A stretch of 64,000 nucleotides of DNA from Acanthosepion esculentum (taxonomy: Eukaryota > Mollusca > Cephalopoda > Sepiida > Sepiidae). This document shows positions 23,615 to 34,666 of the stretch, piece by piece. Below the pieces are notes generated by a model that searched no databases, was not told the origin of the DNA, and worked only from the letters and a program-made list of their open reading frames with translations. The stretch covers positions 57,265,746 to 57,329,745 of the forward strand of contig OZ038479.1 in assembly GCA_964036315.1 (NCBI GenBank), read 5' to 3'. The translations under genes were made by a program, and so were the position numbers. The stretch's first letter is position 1; each line of letters begins with the position of its first letter.

Positions 23615-23850
23615 GGTGGTGACTGGCCACTTGCATCCAAGTATGCCTGTCTACTAGGGCAGCTAGCCAATCCCTGTTGCAGACACTTCTTCGGGCACAT
23701 TAGAGCTTGCTCAACACCCACAGACTCCACCTGTGGTTTATGCTGCAACTATGCTGGGCTGACCTTAGTTTCAGTTTCTGTGAAAGTGCACATTATCTGG
23801 CATGATCAACAGTCTGAACAAGGCCTGCACGCTCAAACCCTCGGTCACAA
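23615..23850 (-). repeat. SINE-E copy
   Basis: Inverted relative to 35347-35470 and 35810-35950, with shared words such as 'cagctagccaatccctgttg', 'gcttgctcaacaccc' and 'agtctgaacaaggc'. The last word is also found at 25855-25875. Short, non-coding. Confidence 0.5.
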
Positions 23851-23929
23851 TGACATGTGACTTTGTGCTAGCACAACCATCGACGACTTCCAAAATAGTT
23901 CCGTCTACCCAATTTTAATTACAAGGTTT

Positions 23930-24110
23930 GGGCCAACACATAGTATGGTTTTCAGACACTTTCCGAAGAAGCTGCAGGTTGTGGCTGATAACATCAAGAT
24001 GGCACCTTCCAGATAAATCAAGCATGAGAGGATTTGAACCCAGGTCTCTTGGTTGACATATATATACTTGCATTACACTATTAAAATTCAATGCCACAAA
24101 TCTGGTCCAT
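23930..24110 (-). repeat. tRNA-like SINE fragment
   Basis: The minus strand has an A-box-like TAGTGTAATGCAAG and a B-box-like GGTTCAAATCC at suitable spacing, with a short tail. It is probably tRNA-derived; the family is unclear. Confidence 0.4.
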
Positions 24111-24289
24111 TAGAATCTGCTATTGACTAGATCCAACATCCTGCTGCTGAGGTCTTCACCTTAACTCTGGGTGCTATGCCTTGCCAAAGGGCAACATGAT
24201 TTGGTCATAGGGCTACATACCACTTTAAAATTCAGATTTGTCATTCTCCTAAATTGATTGCCAATCATAGCTAGAGAACCTAGTCTACT

Positions 24290-24880
24290 ATGCTATTTAA
24301 CCCATAGATGGGGGAAGAAGAGATGGATTCATAAAATTTCCAAGGAATTCCATGTTGTGAATATAATGAATGTGACTGAACTTGGCTTTCCAATAATTTA
24401 AATAAGAAACATAATTCTCATTTCAGCACCAGCCAAATCCTCATGATGTAGAAAACGAAAAAAAAAAATGAAAAAGAAGCAAAATGTAGAAAACCCTCAT
24501 GCAATATTGACTGTTTTTTTGTATAGATTATGAATCTTTTGTGTATTATTTAAAGCCAAAACATATTTTGTATTGCAATTCTTTTTTTGTGAGTGAATAT
24601 TACATAAACAATTTTTTTGAGAATGATTTTTTGCAGGTAAAAGTTCTGCTATTTAACCCATAGTTGGGAGGAGATGGATTTATACCTTCCCAAAAGTATG
24701 TGTGTAAGCAAATTTAATGAACCTGACAGGAATTTGAACTCAGCTCTCTGTTACACCACCCAGGTGAAATCCTATCATTTGGTTATTTGGCCAGTCATGA
24801 CTGTTACTTTCCTATATGTTGGGGCAGCTAACATAGCCTGTTATGTCTCAAGTCTATTTATTACCACTTTGGCGACCTGA
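24290..24880 (-). repeat. SINE-T fragments
   Basis: Two pieces in minus orientation, near 24300-24370 and 24540-24790. Shared parts are 'cccatagttgggaggagatg', a 'ttcccaaaagtatgtgtgta' stretch and a 'gaacctgacaggaatttgaa' B-box side. The tail contains 'ttatttaaagccaaaac'. These correspond to the body of SINE-5S without a visible 5S part. Confidence 0.5.
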
Positions 24881-24999
24881 AGATTCTAAATACGAGCCGG
24901 TCAGCATGCACCATGATTGATTGTTATGGTTTTGAATTCAGAGTTGACTTTCTCCTAGACTGGATGGTAACCATGGCTTGAGAGCCCAGTGTACCTTGC

Positions 25000-25140
25000 T
25001 ATTTGGCCCATAGTTGGGAAGAGAAAAGACGAATTCCTACCTTTCCCAAGGTTATTTGCATGTAAGTGAATGTAACGAACTCAAACGGAACTCAACTCTC
25101 TGTTTTCTGATTCTGAGCCACTCTCCATTACGCTACCTGC
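25000..25140 (-). repeat. SINE-T head, abutting a 5S-type SINE
   Basis: The minus strand carries the tRNA-like head (A-box GTAATGGAGAGTGG-like, B box within 'acggaactcaactctctg') and the 'tttggcccatagttgggaag' body. Its 5' end directly meets the 5S-like sequence starting at 25141 in the opposite orientation. Confidence 0.5.
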
Positions 25141-25480
25141 AGTTTACAGCCACATCATGTTGAAGCGCCAATTCTTGTATGATCACTAGAGTTAAACAAT
25201 GCTGAAATCTGATCAGTACCTAGATTAGGGACCGCTTAGAAATACCAGGTGCTGTAAGCTTGGATTTGCGGGTGATGTAATGGATAATAGCTTGGAATTG
25301 TTAATTGATGAGCAGAGATCCAATTCCATTCAGTTTTGTTATATTCACTTACATGCAAATACCTGTGCGAAAGATAGGACTCCATTTCTTCTAAATCTAG
25401 CTATGGATTAAATAGTAAGATGTGTATCACTAAAATCATTATTATCTCCAAAAAAAAAAAAAAACCCTAAATTCATTCAT
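25141..25480 (+). repeat. SINE-5S: complete 5S rRNA-like head plus tRNA-like part
   Basis: Positions 25141-25260 are a full-length (120-nt) 5S rRNA-like sequence: the A-box area 'gagttaaacaatgctga', the C-box area 'cctagattagggaccgctta', and 'aataccaggtgctgtaagct'. The ends pair as helix I (AGTTTACAGC with GCTGTAAGCT, nine of ten). A tRNA-like domain follows (GTGATGTAATGGATAATAG, then GATCCAATTCC at 25318-25328), then the SINE-T body and an A14 run at 25451. Pol III promoters of both 5S and tRNA type are therefore in one unit. It is a pseudogene-like retroposon, not a 5S gene. Confidence 0.82.
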
Positions 25481-25570
25481 AGTTTTAGGTCTTTCAGCAT
25501 CATACCATCTTGTCCAGCTGACTTACCATCATTGAACACATGATCCTAGCAGCAAACTATATTTAACCTT

Positions 25571-26320
25571 TGTTGTTTTGAGTTATTTTGGCTAAGACAA
25601 ACTGTAAACAATAGTAGCATGGGTTAGCCAATGAAACAACTTAGCATGCATAAAGCAAATAATATTTCCTCAGATGTATATTGATCTGGCTGGAAGAACA
25701 TTGAAAAGTCATAGTGAGAGGGTGAGACAATGAAATCAGGCATGGCTGATTATGTATGGAGGGAAAAGGGTAGTCACCAGCCCCTGTGGAATAAAGTAAA
25801 AATATTGGATAATAGATTCAGTTTCTGGGAAAGTGTGCATTAACTGTTGTGGTCAGCAGTCTGAACAAGGCAAAGTATGGCTTATTAACCTGTAAATAAG
25901 CCATAGAAAAAAAGAAAACTACATTTAACCTTTGTTGTTTTGCGCTATTTTGGCTAAGAGAAACTGTAAACAATAGTACTATGGGTTAGCCAATGAAACA
26001 GCTTAGCATGTATATAGCAAATAATATTTCTTCAGAGGTATATTGATCTGGTTGGAAGAACACTGAAAAGTCATAGTGAGAGGGTGAGACAATGAGATCA
26101 GGCATAGCTGATCATGTATGGAGGGAAAAGAGTAGTCATCAGCCCCTGTGGAATGAAGTAAAAATACTGGATAAGGAAGAACACTGGAGTATTAGACACC
26201 TGAAAGAATTGGCGCATATGCTAGCCTATGTGGACCCCTTTAGTAGGCCTAGCATAGAAAATAAATACAATAAGGGAGCTGCTAATAAAGAAAGACAAAT
26301 GAAAGCAAGTCTTTAACTAC
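25571..26320 (+). pseudogene. Penelope-like endonuclease tail, duplicated
   Basis: The copies 25571-25815 and 25926-26175 are about 90% alike by eye. The second continues into a 74-codon frame (26092-26316) with IADHVWREKSSHQPLWNEVKI, LDKEEHW and a following R..KE...M pattern, then SRPSIEN. The ADH.W / W..VKILD / HW..R..KE pattern is typical of the C-terminal part of GIY-YIG endonucleases in Penelope-like and related retroelements. The first copy keeps only MADYVWREKGSHQPLWNKV before changing to other sequence. No reverse transcriptase is seen. Confidence 0.55.
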
Positions 26321-26399
26321 AGTAGCAATCAAGACATGGGCAGCAGTAGCAGCAGTCAAAATATGACAAGCAGCAGTTGCAACCTGATCAGTACACAGG

Positions 26400-26810
26400 T
26401 TTAGGTTTAAAGCTGCAAGTTCACTATAGCAAATTGATTTATGAGACAATGGCCTAGAGAATTAAAGCATTAGTTTGTGAAATTTGGTGACATAATGATT
26501 GTGAGTTTAATTGGGCAATGTCTACTTGCACTCAGAGGAAATTGGTGAGCAATAACTGAACAGTAGTAAATAAAATAAGTACTAGACAATATCCCTGGAC
26601 ATGAGCAGTTGAACGAGAACAGTCTGTCCCTGTAGATTAAATAAAGGGTTCAGTTCAGAATTTCCTGGATGTTACCCAGATCAATATGCAGCTGGGAAAG
26701 GGTGAAGGGCACAAAAGTCGAAGCATTGTGATAACAACGAAGTTGAGGACAATAGTCCAAATATAAATAGCGTAAATAATAACTCCTCATCCCAGAAATT
26801 CAGACAGAAA
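26400..26810. repeat. PAL-C half element
   Basis: Contains 'gattgtgagtttaattgggc' (tRNA-like B-box area), 'ttgcactcagaggaaattgg', 'ttaaataaagggttcagttc' and 'gaggacaatagtcca', the right-hand half of the palindromic family. Confidence 0.55.
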
Positions 26811-27059
26811 CTTAGCATGCATAAAACAAATAACATTTAAAAAGTATGTATAACACAAGGTATTTTACTTCCATCCGAAATTATTATTATGATTTCATAT
26901 TTAAAAGAGATGAGAATTGACATATAAATTATGTGAAAACATAATTTATATAGCTAAATATAAAATCAGGTATTATACTGGGTTAGCCTAATAAAATATT
27001 TTAGCATGCAAAAAACATTTCAAAAATATATAACACAAAGTATTTAACTCTCATTCAAA

Positions 27060-27395
27060 ATTACTAATTACCATGACAACATTGAACCTAGTCAGTACCT
27101 AGATGGGTGACTGCTTGGAAATACCAAGAGCTGTAAGCTTGTATGTGTAAATAGTGTAATGGATAATGGTTTAGAATTGTTAATTGGAGAACCAAGTTCC
27201 AATTCCAGTTGGGTTCATTATATTCACTTACATGCCTTGGGAAAGGTATGAATCTACCTCTTTTCCTCCGTACTACTGGTTAATTAGAGTTTTATCACTA
27301 AATCATCATCTCCCAAAATATTTGTACAATCTAAAAATATTTTCTGGCTTTAAATAACCTGTAATGGGTTAATAAGCTATAGAAAAAAAAATCAA
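27060..27395 (+). repeat. SINE-5S copy, 5S part truncated
   Basis: The 5S-like 3' part (27088-27143: 'gtcagtacctagatgggtga', 'aataccaagagctgtaagct') leads into GTGTAATGGATAATGG and AAGTTCCAATTCC, the body 'ccttgggaaaggtatgaatc', and a tail containing 'ctggctttaaataacctgta' with an A-rich end near 27390. Confidence 0.75.
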
Positions 27396-27570
27396 TTAGT
27401 CAAATGTTGATTAGCAACACAGGCATGAGTTTTAGATTTTATTTACAATCTCTAGAATATAAATGTATAGAAATAACCGTGTCCGTAAACTGAGGGATCA
27501 ATTTATATATTGATTGTAATATAAAACTGACCCCCAATTGATATCTACATTATTAATTTTTTATTTATCA

Positions 27571-27915
27571 ACCGTCCTGGGTAAGACGATAAAGTACATC
27601 CAACAGCAAGGCCTGTGATCAGGAGGTTTTGAGGATCATGGAACCACCTCTTAATTGCTGGTGTTCCCAGGTCCACCCTGACCTAGGGTGGTAGCACATA
27701 TTAGGGTCCTAGCTATGGGCAAATAGTTAACCTCCAAACTGGGGTCAAAACACCATGAAAATGTAAAAATAGGTTTAATACCAGAAATACTTTGTAAAAA
27801 AAATATTACCAGCTATACATTATTTTTGTAGGAAAAAAATATTACCAGCAATAAAAATTGTCAGCATTAAATAACTCATTGTGGTTGATATGCCGTAAAA
27901 CAAACCAAACCAAAC
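27571..27915 (+). repeat. SINE-V copy
   Basis: The head 'cgtcctgggtaagacgataa' is followed by a tRNA-like CCTGTGATCAGGAGG arm, a G+C-richer core, two minisatellite units ('atattaccagc') and an end 'ttgatatgccgtaaaacaaa'. Confidence 0.7.
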
Positions 27916-27929
27916 CACAATGATTTATC

Positions 27930-28080
27930 AAATTCTGGTTAGGTATGAATTTACCTCTTCTTCCTCCATCTATAGGTTAATTAGTAAGACTTGTGTCATT
28001 AAATTATTATCTCCAAAAAAGTCGTTACAATCTAAAAATATTTTCTGGCTTTAAATAACTTGCAAAGGGTTGAGAACGAG
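27930..28080 (+). repeat. SINE-T tail fragment
   Basis: Contains 'ggtatgaatttacctcttct', 'ataggttaattagtaag' and 'tattttctggctttaaataa', matching the body and tail of the copy at 27060-27395. No head. Confidence 0.55.
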
Positions 28081-28429
28081 TCAATCTCCTCTGACCTAGC
28101 TCTAACAGCTCAATGGGGGAGGAAGGAAACTGGCTTGTAAGTTGCAGTATCTGAAAGACCAAGATAGTATCATTTCATCATCACACATCAGATCCTGGAC
28201 TGCTGTCTCAATATCGCTTTTAGCTTTGAGCATCCATTGGGACTGAACTGTACTCCAGACCTCAAACAGAATTTGTATATATGATCCATTGTTAAAGATG
28301 CTGGGGAAAATGGTCAGTTCCCTTGTTCAGATGCAGAAAACAAATCAATCAATAATTTACATGATTTTACGTATAAGAATTCCCACTATCTTTTCAAATA
28401 TTTGCATATAAACTATTATTATCCTCATC

Positions 28430-28800
28430 TTTGTTATTACATTTTAGCCATTACACCCACTAGCCTTCATCAGGTTCTTGATAATCTGAGCAATCTTCAA
28501 TGTATTTTGAACTGAACCCTTTATTTCATCCATGGAGGTAGAGTGTTCCTGTTCCACTGACCATGTTTAAGGAAATCTAGTTTTTATTTCGTATGAGATA
28601 TACCTAGACATGGTCATGAGGAGAATTTTCCTGCACAGATTAAATAAAGTGTTTAGTTTGAAATACCCTGGAGGTTACCTAGATCTACAAGCACCTGCTG
28701 AAAGTTAGAGGACACAATGTCTGAAATGTTGTGATAATAACAAAGATGAGGACAATTGTCTGCATGCAGATAATGCTAACTCCTCATTTGAGAAACTCAA
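28430..28800. repeat. PAL-C element, both arms
   Basis: The left arm (28430-28600: 'tcctcatctttgttattac', 'gccttcatcagg', 'aaccctttatttcatcca') is mirrored at 28630-28780 ('ttaaataaagtgtttagttt', 'ggacacaatgtctgaaatgt', 'aacaaagatgaggacaattg'). The two arms can form a long hairpin. Confidence 0.7.
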
Positions 28801-28934
28801 ACAGAGAAGTCCTTTTGAATATGCAAAAATGTTTAGAAAACAGCTCCACACATAGAGATAACTAGATATCATAACATCCTGTTTAATAGTGATAATCCTT
28901 CATGCACCCCTAAAAATAGCTGCCACCCAGTCAG

Positions 28935-30565
28935 GTACCTCAACAGATTCATGTTGCCTAAGTTTCAAAATTAATTTTTAGAAATGAAAAATCTTTCTTG
29001 ATGCTTTTATTTTTGTTTTAATTTCAAGTTAATAGATTAAATTTAATATTTCCAAAAAGCAAAATACTTTGCTCTATTTCAAAACTATTTTTTTTTACTA
29101 AAAAGATAGGTTTTCAGCACCATTTTTATCCCACATTTATCACAATGTAATTCTCTTTATTAAAAAATATACCAAAAATAAAATATGCCTTTCTGAAGCT
29201 TTATTTGAGGAATATTAGCTGCTTTTTAAAGTATAATTAATCTGATTTGAAACAAATATTACTTTAAGTTTAAAATATTGCAGAAATGCATTTTTTAACA
29301 CATCAGTAAATGTTTATCTAATCTGCCCATGTGATGACAGATTAATATTTATCTAATATTGTTCTACTGGGACATTATCCATAAAAAATAATTGAATATG
29401 TGAGTGCCTTGGTCACTCCGAGGTGGTGTAATGGTTAGCAAGCTTGTCTTGCTAGAACAATTACAAATGAGTAGTGAGTTCGATCCTCACTGGGTGCCCC
29501 ATACTTTCGGCCTTGTGCCACATCTAAGCTACACTTGGAAAATCACTATAATGTGAGTTCTTTTTATATATAATTTTTAAGTAATCAGTAATCTTAAAAA
29601 TTTAGGAAAATATTCACTGTAATCCAAAGTTTTATTGAATTTTAGAAATTTTGGCTTTAAATTTACTATAGTTATTGTTCTTATTTTCTGATAATGTCGT
29701 GTATAAACTACCATATCTACAAAAATCAGCACATTTATACACATAGAAATTTTTTTTAAAATTCTTTTAAAAATATTGGAGTTTGATGATTTGTACTAAA
29801 CTTTTCCATTTGATTAGTAAATATAATCTAAAATGGCGAAACTGATTTAAAATTTAAATAATTCTAATTAAAATTTTAAAAGAAAATGAAAACAATTTTT
29901 GTAAAAATTCATTATTCACTGAAAAGTTTTTCAAAAAATTGTGTGCTTATCTTATTTATAAAAGTAATTAAAAGCTTTTCTAATTGAATACTGTTTTAAT
30001 GTATTTTTTATTTTACAATTCAGAACAGATTTTCAGTAAATGGTATTTCTATTTTACAAAAAAAAAAAAATACTGATGATTTAAATTCTCCAAGGAGTCC
30101 TGCTTTTAACTAATATAAATATGAAGGTGGTGAAATTTAATTTTTCAAAATTTCATAAAATTAAATTGTTTGTAAAAAAATTTTTTTACCAAGATTTTCT
30201 AAAAGAAAAAAAAATTTACAAAAATAATTTCATTCATTTTTGAATAAGTCTTGAAAATTTCATTAAAATCTTACAATTATTTCATTTTTGCAAGAATTTT
30301 TACTACGAAAAAGACACTAAAATTTCTATATAATAATAATTGCTGCCCTCCACTCACCTCTATGCCAACTGAAACAAGAAAAACAAGATTTTTAACCAAA
30401 ATTTAGAACATACTAGAAAGGATTAAAAAATTTAATAAAATCGAAAAATACTTTGGTCTTTCTTCTTAATAACAACATAAGCATTTTGATGATTTCGTTT
30501 TTATCAAGTTTGGGGCATTTATTTTTTTTCATCGAATTAGTGGTGTTACCTATAAGACTTCTAAA
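28935..30565. repeat. AT-B element copy with nested SINE-Q
   Basis: The left end has 'tcaggtacctcaacagattc'; the right end, inverted, matches 16690-16850 and 2345-2500 ('ggtgttacctataag' terminus). A SINE-Q unit at 29409-29545 interrupts it. The 63-codon minus-strand frame at 30413-30604 lies in the terminal region and has no recognisable domain. Confidence 0.55.
29409..29545 (+). repeat. SINE-Q, single tRNA-like unit
   Basis: Starts near 'cactccgaggtggtgtaatg', with a D-arm TGGTGTAATGGTTAGCA as in tRNA-Gln/Glu, then a hairpin TAGCAAG-loop-CTTGCTA, and a T-arm/B-box GAGTTCGATCC followed by TGGGTGCCCC. A ~45-base tail follows ('ttcggccttgtgccacatct'). The same unit is tandemly repeated at 34667-35222. 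Confidence 0.75.
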
Positions 30566-30639
30566 AGTTTCTTTTGCCAAGATCTTAACAAATTCTGTAA
30601 CCATTGTAAAGAATATGGCAGAGTGAACATGTTATTCCA

Positions 30640-31039
30640 ACATATCTTTTAGTTGTTTTTCTTTTAGCAGCATAGCAACTTCTATCGGTTATTTAAAGTC
30701 GAAATCTAAATGTTTTGTATGCAATTTTATTTATTTTTTGGGGTGTTGATAATAGTTTTAGTGATACATGTCCTAATAATTAAGCCATAGTTCGAGCAGA
30801 AGAGGTGGATTCATACCTTTCCCAAAGCTATTTGCGAGTAAGTGAACATAATGAACTCAACTGGAATTGGAACTCGGCTCTCCAATTAACAAATTATACA
30901 TTACACCACCCACATATCGAAGTTTACAGCACCTGGTATTTCCAAGCAGTCACCCATCTAGGTACTGACCAGGCTCGATGTTGGTTAACCTCAGTGATCC
31001 TATGGGAACCAGTGTTTCAACATGATGAGGCTGTAAGCC
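30640..31039 (-). repeat. SINE-5S copy, complete
   Basis: On the minus strand, a 120-nt 5S-like head (31039-30920, ends pairing as helix I), then a tRNA-like domain with 'gtgtaatgtataatttg' and 'gagttccaattcc'-type boxes (30910-30850), the shared body, and a tail containing 'ttatttaaagtcgaaatcta' (inverted). A full-length member of the family. Confidence 0.75.
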
Positions 31040-31204
31040 TCCAACATATGTGCAACAATATTAAGATCGGTAGGTTGCAATAACGTTGCCACATATCAGG
31101 CAGTTCTTTGATATCATTTAAGTAAAATTTTGTATGTTTTGATAAACTCTTGAATCTGGTTTTCATGAAAGAAAGTTTCTCCCCATCAACAGGTTTTGAT
31201 TAAT

Positions 31205-31587
31205 TGGTTGATTTGTTTTTTACAGCTTATCAACTCTTTGCAAGTTAATTAAAGCCTGAAAACATTTTCAGATTGTAAGAATTTTTTTTAGATAATAAAG
31301 ATTTAGTGATACAACTCTAATTAACTCATAGTTGGGGGGAAAAGAGGTAGATTCATACCTTACCCAAGGCTATTTGTGAGTAAGTGAATATAACGAACCC
31401 AACTGGAATTGGAACTCAGCTCTCCAATTAACAATTTCATGCAGCTATCCATTACACCAGCTGCACATCCAAGTTTACAACACCTGGTATTTCCAAGTGG
31501 TCATCATCCGTCTAGGTACTGATCAAGCTTGATGTTGATTAACTTCAGTGATTGTATGGGAACTACAATGTGATGTGGCTGTAAGCC
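31205..31587 (-). repeat. SINE-5S copy, complete
   Basis: On the minus strand: 5S-like head 31587-31470, tRNA-like domain about 31460-31390, body with the inverted 'aactcatagttggggg', and a tail ending in 'gattgatttgttttttacag'-type sequence at 31205. Architecture as in 30640-31039; the two copies lie side by side in the same orientation. Confidence 0.75.
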
Positions 31588-31846
31588 GCCAACATATGTT
31601 CAACAAGATTAAGATCAGTAGGCTGCAATAACCATTGAAATACAGTATAATCTAGTTTGTTTTCCAGAAACTATTCCTGTAGAAGTTCTAAACTGTGGCA
31701 GGACATACTTGTCTTTCAGGAAGTTATCACTGCCATTATAGAAGACTTCTTCCATAATGGGGTCTACATGGCTTTCAATTGTGTTGTGTTAGGCAGTGCA
31801 CAACCAAGTACTTTCCAATTGAATGACAAGACAGTGTTTCTAACTA

Positions 31847-32090
31847 TTAGGTTGAGTCAGAAATAATTTCCATTTTGTTTATCAATTTTATTTTTCAAGA
31901 AATGAAGTAAAATAACACTTTATTCAATTTATATATTCACCATTATTTGCAATAACTTGTTGCAACATATTTAAGTAAATGTTTGCTGTGAAAATGCTTT
32001 TGACAAACTCTTGAATCTGGTTTTCAAGTGAGAAAGTTTTACCCATCAACAGGTTTTGGAGTGATCAAAAAAGGTAATACAGAGTGAGAA
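31847..32090 (-). mobile_element. Mariner terminal fragment
   Basis: Begins TTAGGTTGAGTCAGAAATAA directly after TA at 31845-31846, a mariner-type terminus. The minus strand then encodes a C-terminal transposase tail (LMG.TFSLENQIQEFVKS, then IANNGEYIN). Related pieces lie at 33216-33360 and 35540-35800. The rest of the element is missing. Confidence 0.6.
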
Positions 32091-32752
32091 TCCTTTATCC
32101 AAAATTCTTGGGACCAAAAGTACTTCAGTTTTCCGATTATTTTTTTCATTTTGGAATTCAGTCTATTTAATTTGTATATAGCATCTATAAAACGATTGAG
32201 ATCGTCAATTTTTTGCAGTGTACAATATCTTTTCTATTTTTCATTTATTTCTGTCCATCATTTTCAGCATAAAACTAACAATTTCTCCTCTTTCCTTAGG
32301 TCATATATGGTGGTTGTTCCAATGCCAAACTCCTGGGTCAGATGCTTCACACCTAAACCCCTGTCTAGTTTTACCAACAGTTTGGCTTTGTGATATTGGT
32401 AAACATAGATGCTTGCTTTCTTTTTTATTTCACTATCCAAATGGGTATCCTGAAGGACTTTTAGACATTTTGAATAATATCTTTACTGAGCACAAAATAC
32501 CTGCTAAGTAATCCATGAACAAAGGTGCTGCTGTGATGATCTCTAACAAAAAACTGGTGCCAATGTAGGCTAAATAACTGGATTGAGGAACCCCCACACA
32601 GGGCAGATGAGGTTCCTTATAAACAGATGCACATTACCTAAGAACCTTCCCAGTGTTTTCTGAAATTTTCCATTTATGGTAAGTCATGTCAGCACCTGAA
32701 AATTTTTTGGATTTTGGAATTTCAGATAAAGGATACACAACTTGTAATTGGT

Positions 32753-33215
32753 TGGTTTGCTTTGCTTTGTTTTACGGCATATTAACCACAATGGGTTATT
32801 TAATGCCTACAAAATTTTTATTATTGGTAATATTTTTTTCAAACATGTATTGGTAGTAATATTTTTCTATCAAAAAATCTATTGCTGGTAATTTTTTTTC
32901 AAAAAGTATTGCTGGTAATAAGTTTTCTTCAAAAACTTTATTGCTGGTAACAATTTTTTTTACGAAGTATTTCTGGTAGTAAGACCTATTTTTACACTTT
33001 CAAAGTGTTTTGACCCCAGTTTGGGGGTTAACTATTTACCCATAGCTGGTACCCTAACAGATGCTACCACCCTGGGTCAGGGTGGACCTGGGAACACTAA
33101 CAATTAAGAGGTGGTTCGGCACTTCTCAAAACCTCCTGATCAGAGGCCTTGCTGTTGGACGTAGTTTATTGTCTTACCCAGGACGTGGATGTACTTTATC
33201 GTCATACCCAGGGTG
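32753..33215 (-). repeat. SINE-V copy
   Basis: Same plus-strand layout as 15812-16318: a 'gttttacggcatattaacca' end, about five minisatellite units (32815-32985), a 'cctatttttacactttcaaa' junction and the G+C-richer head part up to 'gtcttacccaggacgtgg'. Confidence 0.7.
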
Positions 33216-33360
33216 GAATCAGTTGGTGCAAGGTCAGATGAATAAAGCAAATCAAGTAGAACAGAATTTAAAAAATGTTTGCCTGTGTTATTATTATTGT
33301 GTGTGACCTGGTGTTGTCATAGAGGAGAATAGCATTTTTTCTTTAATCCACTGTGTACAC
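33216..33360 (-). mobile_element. Mariner-related fragment
   Basis: Contains 'ggtgcaaggtcagatgaata' and 'tgttattattattgtgtgtg', matching 35668-35760 next to the mariner tail there. Too short to classify alone. Confidence 0.35.
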
Positions 33361-33709
33361 CGCTACTAACATGTTAAAACTAAGGAATGCTGGTGTAGTC
33401 CACATTTATTCTTAATCAACATGCATGATTAGTCATTAGTATGATACAATCATCATTATAATTGGTTCCCAGAAAAGAAAATTACTTATGACTCAACCTA
33501 TTAGAATATAACCTAAACCATCACACTACCTCCCCCAACTTGATGTTTCCCTATAGTGCATCTACATTGTATTATTTCCCTAGGATAATGATGCACACAC
33601 ATTCTGCCACCCACCTAATTCAGGAGAAAGTAAAACTTACTGGATTTGACAACCTACTTTCATTGATACAAGATCCCGATCTGAAAACACTAATGAGGCT
33701 CTTTAGTTA

Positions 33710-33789
33710 TTAGGTCGGTGCAAAAATAATGTCGTTTTTTGACGTTCAACTTCATGTGAGAAAACAACATTATTTTTGCACCAACCTAA
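33710..33789. mobile_element. 80-bp MADE1-like mariner MITE
   Basis: Exactly 80 bases, flanked by TA at 33708-33709 and 33790-33791. The terminal inverted repeats match at 27 of 29 positions, beginning TTAGGTYGGTGCAAAAATAA. Primate MADE1, a MITE derived from the cecropia-type mariner Hsmar1, has the same length, the same terminal TTAGGTTGGTGCAAAA and the same TA target, so this is a MITE of a related mariner lineage. No coding capacity. Confidence 0.88.
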
Positions 33790-33914
33790 TAATATGGGTA
33801 CAAGGACACAAAATTAACTGGAGAATGATGAAAAAAATGTTAAGGCAAAGTTTAACAAACTTACGTGCAACATATTGGCATTTGAAAAGGACGGTTCTTC
33901 TCTTTGTTTTACAA

Positions 33915-34440
33915 ATCTGTTTTTAGAATTTTAATAAAACCGAATTATATGAATTTGAATTTATGCATTTTTTTTCTTGCCTCTCAACCTATTTTACTGA
34001 ATTTATGTGGTGAAAGCAAATGAAAACCCAGAAAATGCATTTTTCCCAAATTTATAATTACAATTACTCATCGTTACGCATTTATTTAAATTTTCTTGTT
34101 CACAAATATTTTTATAAATCTGTGAATAAAAAATTTGTTTTCATAATTATTTCTTTATAATTTGGTAAATAATGAATATTGCATTGTAGATGGGTCACAT
34201 GTTTTTATAATTTGGGAAATATAAAATTATTCTTGCAAATAAACAATTTAATATTATTTAATATTTTTGTCATTTCTCAAGCAAAAAATTCATAAATTCA
34301 GTTTCATATGTTTCAGTTTTATTATATTTCTAAAAAAAAAAAAAAATAATTGCTTAGGGAGTGTATAGTAATAGCAGGATTATGAGAAAAAGCATCCTTT
34401 TTGACACGCTGTTGACTTAGAGGTAAATTTGATAAACTTA
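33915..34440. repeat. FB-A foldback copy
   Basis: The left arm has 'ttgaatttatgcatttt' and the right arm the inverted 'ataaattcagtttcatatgt', followed by 'gcttagggagtgtatagtaa' and a 'tttttgacac' outer end, as in 1735-1945. Confidence 0.55.
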
Positions 34441-34666
34441 GCCAATGTTATTTTGGAACTCTGATGATTGTTTTAATCAGTTTGTATCTATATAGCACCA
34501 TACGCATTAAGGACCAATGTATTGTCGTTATGCACTCTTTTCTTCAGCTTGATTAAAGCACTCTGAAATTTGTAGCCCTTCTATTGGCTTGTACTTATCA
34601 CCAGTTCACTGCTTGTCAACAATTGGTGATTTTTTCCTTCTCCTTCTAATAAGTACTCACTATTGC

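Noticed and set aside
25141..25260. A genuine 5S rRNA gene
   Set aside because: It has internal substitutions, is fused to a tRNA-like SINE part and recurs in the same fused form elsewhere in the window; it is a retroposon head.
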